NCBI GenBank assembly: GCA_900321595.1
Contig: ONWP01000142.1
Span: forward strand, 1-9,238
DNA from: an uncultured Eubacteriales bacterium
GTDB lineage: Bacteria > Bacillota > Clostridia > Oscillospirales > Acutalibacteraceae
Direction: 5' to 3'
Length of the DNA stretch: 9,238 nt
This document shows positions 6,245 through 9,238 of this stretch, piece after piece. Each line of letters starts with the position of its first letter. Within the stretch, counting starts at the first letter, position 1. The position numbers and the translations under genes were made by a program. Below the pieces are notes generated by a model that was not told where the DNA came from, ran no database searches, and was given only the letters and a program-made list of their open reading frames with translations.

Positions 6245-7435
6245 ATGGCGAAGGAAGCATTTAATCCCAAAGAGTTCTTCACAACGGTCGAGATCATCGC
6301 CCATGAGATGGAGATCCCCGCAGACGCGATCTACGAGAAGATCTCCGCGGCGCTGTGCACGGCTGTTGCCAACAAGAACAGCGGCCTGTCCTCCTGCATC
6401 CACTGCGAGATCGACCCTGTGCTCAAGGATATCCGCATGTACATGGTCAAGGAGGTCATCGACGACCCCGTGGACGACGACGAGCCGGATGAGGATGAGC
6501 TCGACGCGGCGGCTGAGGAGGCCGAGCAGACCGAGGAGGACCTGAAGAAGGCGCGCCGCATCGCGCAGCGCGATCCCACGAAGCTGACGGTCACCGAGGC
6601 GCAGAGCTATAAGCCCGGCGCGATCGCCGGCGACACGGTCGTCATCGACATCGACATGGCCGCGTTCGGCCGCCAGATCGCCCAGAAGGTCAAGCACGTC
6701 CTGCGCTCCGGGCTCAAGGACGCCGCCAACGACCGGGCGCTGACCGTTTATCAGAGCAAGAATCAGGAGCTCGTCACCGGCACCGTCGTGGACGTGAATC
6801 CCGTGAATCACGCGCTGACGCTGCGTATCGGCTCCGGCGAGGTGGTCATGCCCGAGAACGAGCAGATCCGCGGCGAGCGCTACGGCATCGGCGACCGGAT
6901 CCTGGTCTATATCGCGGTGGACGACAAGGAGCGCGACGGCGTGCGCATCTCGCGCGTGCTGGTCTCCCGGACGCATCCGGGCCTTGTCAAACGCCTGCTT
7001 GAGCGGGAGATCCCCGAGATCGCCGACGGCACCGTGGAGGTCAAGGACATCCAGCGCGCGGCCGGCATCAAGACGAAGGTCTCCGTGGACAGCCGCGATC
7101 CCGAGGTCGATCCCGTGGGCGCGTGTATCGGCCGCGACAGCACCCGTGTGAGCGCCATCGTGCGCGAGCTCGGCGGCGAGCAGCTGGAGATCGTGCGGTT
7201 CAGCCAGGATCCCATCGAGTATGTGACCGAGGCGCTCAAGCCCGCGCCTGTGCTGACCGTGGTCATCACCGACCGCGCGGCGCGTTCCTGCCGCGTGACC
7301 GTTCCGACGGACAAGCTTTCACTGGCCATCGGCAAGGGCGGCGTTAACGTGAGTCTGGCGGCGCGCCTGACCAAGTGGAAGATCGATATCACCAGCCCCG
7401 CGGTGAATCCGGAGCTGGCAAAGCTGGACGACTGA
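6245..7435 (+). CDS. nusA: Transcription termination/antitermination factor NusA with acidic insertion
   Basis: NusA binds RNA polymerase near the RNA exit channel, promotes pausing and intrinsic termination, and takes part in antitermination. The 396-residue protein has the Gram-positive layout without C-terminal acidic repeats: an RNA-polymerase-binding N-terminal domain (about 12-150), S1 (about 175-242, LVTGTVVDVNP), KH1 (about 243-318, SRTHPGLVKRLLEREIPEI then DPVGACIG) and KH2 (about 319-385, LAIGKGGVNVSLAARLTKWKIDI). Two features are odd. Residues 73-110 form a very acidic, probably disordered or helical insertion (DDPVDDDEPDEDELD then AEEAEQTEED) where the 371-residue B. subtilis protein has a short turn. 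The KH1 loop reads GRDS (296-299) instead of a GxxG form, while KH2 keeps an intact loop. It lies between rimP and rnpM in one operon. The family call is firm; the effect of the oddities is unknown. Confidence 0.97.
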   Translation: MAKEAFNPKEFFTTVEIIAHEMEIPADAIYEKISAALCTAVANKNSGLSSCIHCEIDPVLKDIRMYMVKEVIDDPVDDDEPDEDELDAAAEEAEQTEEDLKKARRIAQRDPTKLTVTEAQSYKPGAIAGDTVVIDIDMAAFGRQIAQKVKHVLRSGLKDAANDRALTVYQSKNQELVTGTVVDVNPVNHALTLRIGSGEVVMPENEQIRGERYGIGDRILVYIAVDDKERDGVRISRVLVSRTHPGLVKRLLEREIPEIADGTVEVKDIQRAAGIKTKVSVDSRDPEVDPVGACIGRDSTRVSAIVRELGGEQLEIVRFSQDPIEYVTEALKPAPVLTVVITDRAARSCRVTVPTDKLSLAIGKGGVNVSLAARLTKWKIDITSPAVNPELAKLDD

Positions 7436-7485
7436 CCGCGTTCGGCGTCTGAAGCAAAAAAAGACAGGAAAGGGGGCGCGCAGAG

Positions 7486-7755
7486 ATGCAGCAGAAAAAA
7501 ATACCCATGCGCAAGTGTCTGGGCTGCGATGTTTCAAAGCCCAAGCGGGAGCTGATCCGCGTGGTGCGTTCGCCCGAGGGTGAGATCGGACTGGATTTCA
7601 CGGGCAAAAAGAACGGGCGCGGCGCTTACGTCTGCCGCGACGCGGAATGCTTCCGGAAGCTTCGCCGGTCGAAGCGGCTTGACAGAACCTTCGGCGTACC
7701 CCTGACCGATGAGATATACGAAGCGCTGGAAAAGGCGGTGACCGACGGTGGATAA
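7486..7755 (+). CDS. rnpM: RNase P modulator RnpM (YlxR family)
   Basis: This 89-residue basic protein belongs to the YlxR family; in B. subtilis YlxR was renamed RnpM because it binds RNase P RNA and lowers RNase P activity. The family marks are IPMRKCLGCDVSKPKRELIRVVRSPEGEI (6-34) and the GRGAY motif (44-48) in KKNGRGAYVC. Four cysteines, C11-C14 and C50-C55, are arranged as CxxC and CxxxxC on the two segments that adjoin in known structures, so a metal site is possible; the B. subtilis protein lacks such a set. The ATG at 7486 follows AAAGGGGG (7469-7476) by nine bases. The gene comes 50 bases after nusA and its last eight bases overlap ylxQ. The family is certain; the RNase P role is transferred from B. 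subtilis. Confidence 0.95.
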   Translation: MQQKKIPMRKCLGCDVSKPKRELIRVVRSPEGEIGLDFTGKKNGRGAYVCRDAECFRKLRRSKRLDRTFGVPLTDEIYEALEKAVTDGG

Positions 7756-8062
7756 ACTGTTGTCGGCGCTGAGCCTGTCCAGACGGGCAGGACATCTGGC
7801 CATGGGTCACGACGACGTGAAGCACGCGCTGCGGCGCGGCGACGCGCAGCTGGTGATCCTGGCGCGGGACGCGTCCGCGCGGCTGACGGAGGAGATCCGC
7901 GGCCTCGCCGAACACGTGCCGGTGTTTCAGACGCGGTACACAATGGATGATTTCGGACAGCAGCCGGGCAGACGGTTCGCGGTGGCAGCCGTGACCGATC
8001 GGGGACTCGCGGAACTGGCGAGGAAGGCTTTGCCCGGCGAAGAGGCAGCGAAGGAGGACTGA
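7748..8062 (+). CDS. ylxQ: L7Ae-type RNA-binding protein YlxQ
   Basis: YlxQ is a small protein of the L7Ae/L30e/S12e family, whose members bind kink-turn RNA; its job in the cell is not established. The 104 residues include the family signature LSLSRRAGHLAMGHDDVKHALRRGDAQLVILARDAS (8-43), with the RRAGxxxxG segment and the hydrophobic strand LVILARDAS, and a C-terminal PGRRFAVAAVTDRGLA (73-88). The tail is acidic (EEAAKED). It starts with GTG at 7748 inside the end of rnpM, an eight-base overlap; a GGCGGTGA site at 7734-7741, six bases upstream, supports this start and coupled translation. It lies between rnpM and infB, the usual Firmicutes position. Confidence 0.93.
   Translation: MDKLLSALSLSRRAGHLAMGHDDVKHALRRGDAQLVILARDASARLTEEIRGLAEHVPVFQTRYTMDDFGQQPGRRFAVAAVTDRGLAELARKALPGEEAAKED
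8051..8057 (+). promoter_or_regulatory. Ribosome binding site of infB, between two possible ATGs
   Basis: AAGGAGG at 8051-8057, inside the end of ylxQ, serves infB. The ATG at 8063 is five bases away but its frame closes after six codons (stop 8081-8083). The ATG at 8067 is nine bases away and opens the long IF2 frame, so 8067 is taken as the start. Confidence 0.85.
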
Positions 8063-8066
8063 ATGC

Positions 8067-9238
8067 ATGATTACCAAGAATAAATATAAAGTATGTGATC
8101 TGGCGAAGGATCTGAACATCAAGAGCGGCGCGGTGATCGAGCTGCTTGCGAAGTATTTCGACGAGCCGAAGAAGGCGCAGACCGCGCTGGCGGACGACGA
8201 GCTGGACGTGGTATTCGACTGGATCACCCGGAAGCATGAGGCGGAGAACTTCCAGGCGTATTTCGCCGCGACGAGCGTCGCGCCCGAGAAGCCCGCCGAG
8301 CCGGCGCCGGAGAAAGCGCCGGAGCCGGAAAAGAAGCCGGACGAAAAGCCGCAGGCGGACGAAGCGCCCGCGCAGCCGCAGAAGCCCGCCGAGCCCGCGA
8401 AAAAGCCGGCGGAGCCGCCGAAGCAGCACAAGCCCAGCGACCCGCAGCCCTTCAAGTCCAAGAAGAAGGACAAGCCCGCGGACGGCCCCATGCAGGCGCG
8501 CACCAAGGGACAGGCGCGCACCGTGGACACCAGAACGTCCGCGGTGGATCTGGGCAAGTACGACGAGCACTATGACGAGATCACGCCGGAGCACTCCCGG
8601 GCGAAGGATTCTGATTCCTTCAAGAAGGTCAAGATCAATCAGAAGTCGAAGCAGTACCGCAAGAAGGGCGCGGGCAAACGCCGCGAGACCGAGGCCGAGC
8701 GGCTCAAGCGCATCGACGCGGAGCGCGCGAAGAAGCACATGAAGGTCGTTCTGCCTGAGGAGATCAGCGTCAACGATCTGGCGCTGACGCTGAAGGCGCG
8801 CGTGCAGGAGGTCATCAAGAAGCTGATGGGCTACGGCGTCATGGCAAAGATGACCGATATGATCGACTACGACACGGCGGCCATCATCGCGACCGACTTC
8901 GGCGCAAGACCCGAGAAAGAGGTCGTCGTCACCATCGAGGACCGCATCATCGATACCCATGAGGATACGGAAGAGGATCTGCAGCTGCGCTCGCCGGTCG
9001 TCTGCGTCATGGGTCACGTCGACCACGGCAAGACCAGCCTGCTCGACGCGATCCGCAACACGAACGTCACCGCCGGCGAATCCGGCGGCATCACCCAGCA
9101 TATCGGCGCGTACCGCATCCGGATCAACGATCAGGACATCACGTTCCTGGATACGCCCGGCCACGCGGCGTTCACGGCCATGCGCGCCCGCGGCGCCATG
9201 GCGACGGATATCGCCGTGCTGGTCGTCGCGGCGGACGA
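8067..9238 (+). CDS. infB: Translation initiation factor IF2 (5' part; cut by the right edge)
   Basis: IF2 is the GTPase that brings fMet-tRNA to the 30S subunit and promotes 50S joining. The window holds 390 codons. In order: an N-terminal IF2_N-like helical domain (about 5-66, KYKVCDLAKDLNIKSGAVIELL), a low-complexity linker rich in Pro, Lys, Glu and Ala (about 72-140), a basic stretch (185-225), a second IF2_N domain (about 228-280, VVLPEEISVNDLALTLKAR), then the GTPase core with G1 GHVDHGKT at 316-323, G2 GGIT at 340-343 and G3 DTPGH at 362-366. The NKxD motif, domain II and the initiator-tRNA domain lie beyond the edge. It follows ylxQ by four bases. The family is certain. The linker's repeated PAEP/EKAPEPEKKP-type units vary freely in this family and should not be read as a functional motif. 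Confidence 0.98.
   Translation, partial: MITKNKYKVCDLAKDLNIKSGAVIELLAKYFDEPKKAQTALADDELDVVFDWITRKHEAENFQAYFAATSVAPEKPAEPAPEKAPEPEKKPDEKPQADEAPAQPQKPAEPAKKPAEPPKQHKPSDPQPFKSKKKDKPADGPMQARTKGQARTVDTRTSAVDLGKYDEHYDEITPEHSRAKDSDSFKKVKINQKSKQYRKKGAGKRRETEAERLKRIDAERAKKHMKVVLPEEISVNDLALTLKARVQEVIKKLMGYGVMAKMTDMIDYDTAAIIATDFGARPEKEVVVTIEDRIIDTHEDTEEDLQLRSPVVCVMGHVDHGKTSLLDAIRNTNVTAGESGGITQHIGAYRIRINDQDITFLDTPGHAAFTAMRARGAMATDIAVLVVAAD

Noticed and set aside
6232..6264. Ten-codon frame overlapping the nusA start
   Set aside because: Its ATG touches the only Shine-Dalgarno site, leaving no spacing for initiation, so it is unlikely to be translated.
6236..6976. Minus-strand open frame (246 codons) opposite nusA
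   Set aside because: It is antisense to NusA with no Shine-Dalgarno site or family motif; its Val/Asp/Leu pattern reflects NusA codons.
8277..8490. Repetitive Pro/Glu/Lys segment as a tandem repeat or recombination site
   Set aside because: Low-complexity linkers are normal between the N-terminal domains of IF2, and the units are imperfect at DNA level.
8146..8742. Ser/Arg-rich frame of 198 codons inside infB
   Set aside because: It is an out-of-frame reading of the Pro/Lys/Glu linker; the composition resembles an SR protein only because of codon bias.
7626..9164. Long minus-strand open frame (512 codons) opposite rnpM, ylxQ and infB
   Set aside because: It spans three genuine genes in antisense, and its Leu/Arg/Gly-rich repeats are the shadow of the Lys/Glu/Pro-rich IF2 linker.

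Overview
The window reads as a chromosomal housekeeping segment from a GC-rich member of the Firmicutes, most likely a clostridial (Oscillospirales-like) organism. The grounds are the GC-rich coding sequence with AT-rich intergenic promoters of the TTGACA/TATAAT type, strong AGGAGG-type ribosome binding sites, a gatCAB operon, a short NusA without the C-terminal repeats of Proteobacteria, and the rimP-nusA-ylxR-ylxQ-infB gene order typical of Gram-positive bacteria. The exact lineage is inference. No mobile element, tRNA, rRNA, CRISPR array or phage gene was seen.

Minus strand, read from about 5510 down to 1: a promoter at 5514-5542 drives gatC, gatA and gatB, each joined to the next by a 4-base ATGA overlap. 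They encode the three-subunit amidotransferase that corrects Glu-tRNA(Gln), and often Asp-tRNA(Asn). After a 140-base gap with its own plausible promoter and a leader stem-loop comes mfd, the transcription-repair coupling factor, which runs off the left edge at about 60% of its usual length.

Plus strand, read from 5595 to the right edge: a near-consensus extended -10 promoter and a structured leader with a terminator-like hairpin precede rimP (30S maturation), nusA (elongation/termination factor), rnpM/ylxR (RNase P modulator), ylxQ (L7Ae-type RNA-binding protein) and infB (initiation factor IF2), which is cut by the right edge after its first GTPase motifs. The leader hairpin is placed where Bacillus subtilis has a NusA-dependent attenuator for the same operon, so NusA feedback is a reasonable inference here.

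The two operons diverge from a 233-base intergenic region (5484-5716). It holds both promoters, an AT-rich inverted repeat between their -35 boxes, and the rimP leader. Together the genes serve translation (charged-tRNA correction, initiation, ribosome maturation) and RNA polymerase control or rescue (NusA, Mfd).

I do not see a new multi-gene system. The most interesting points are local departures from well-known families: loss of the glutamine-recognising Asp in GatA (Gly at 425), a degenerate first KH loop and a long acidic insertion in NusA, and the rimP leader architecture.
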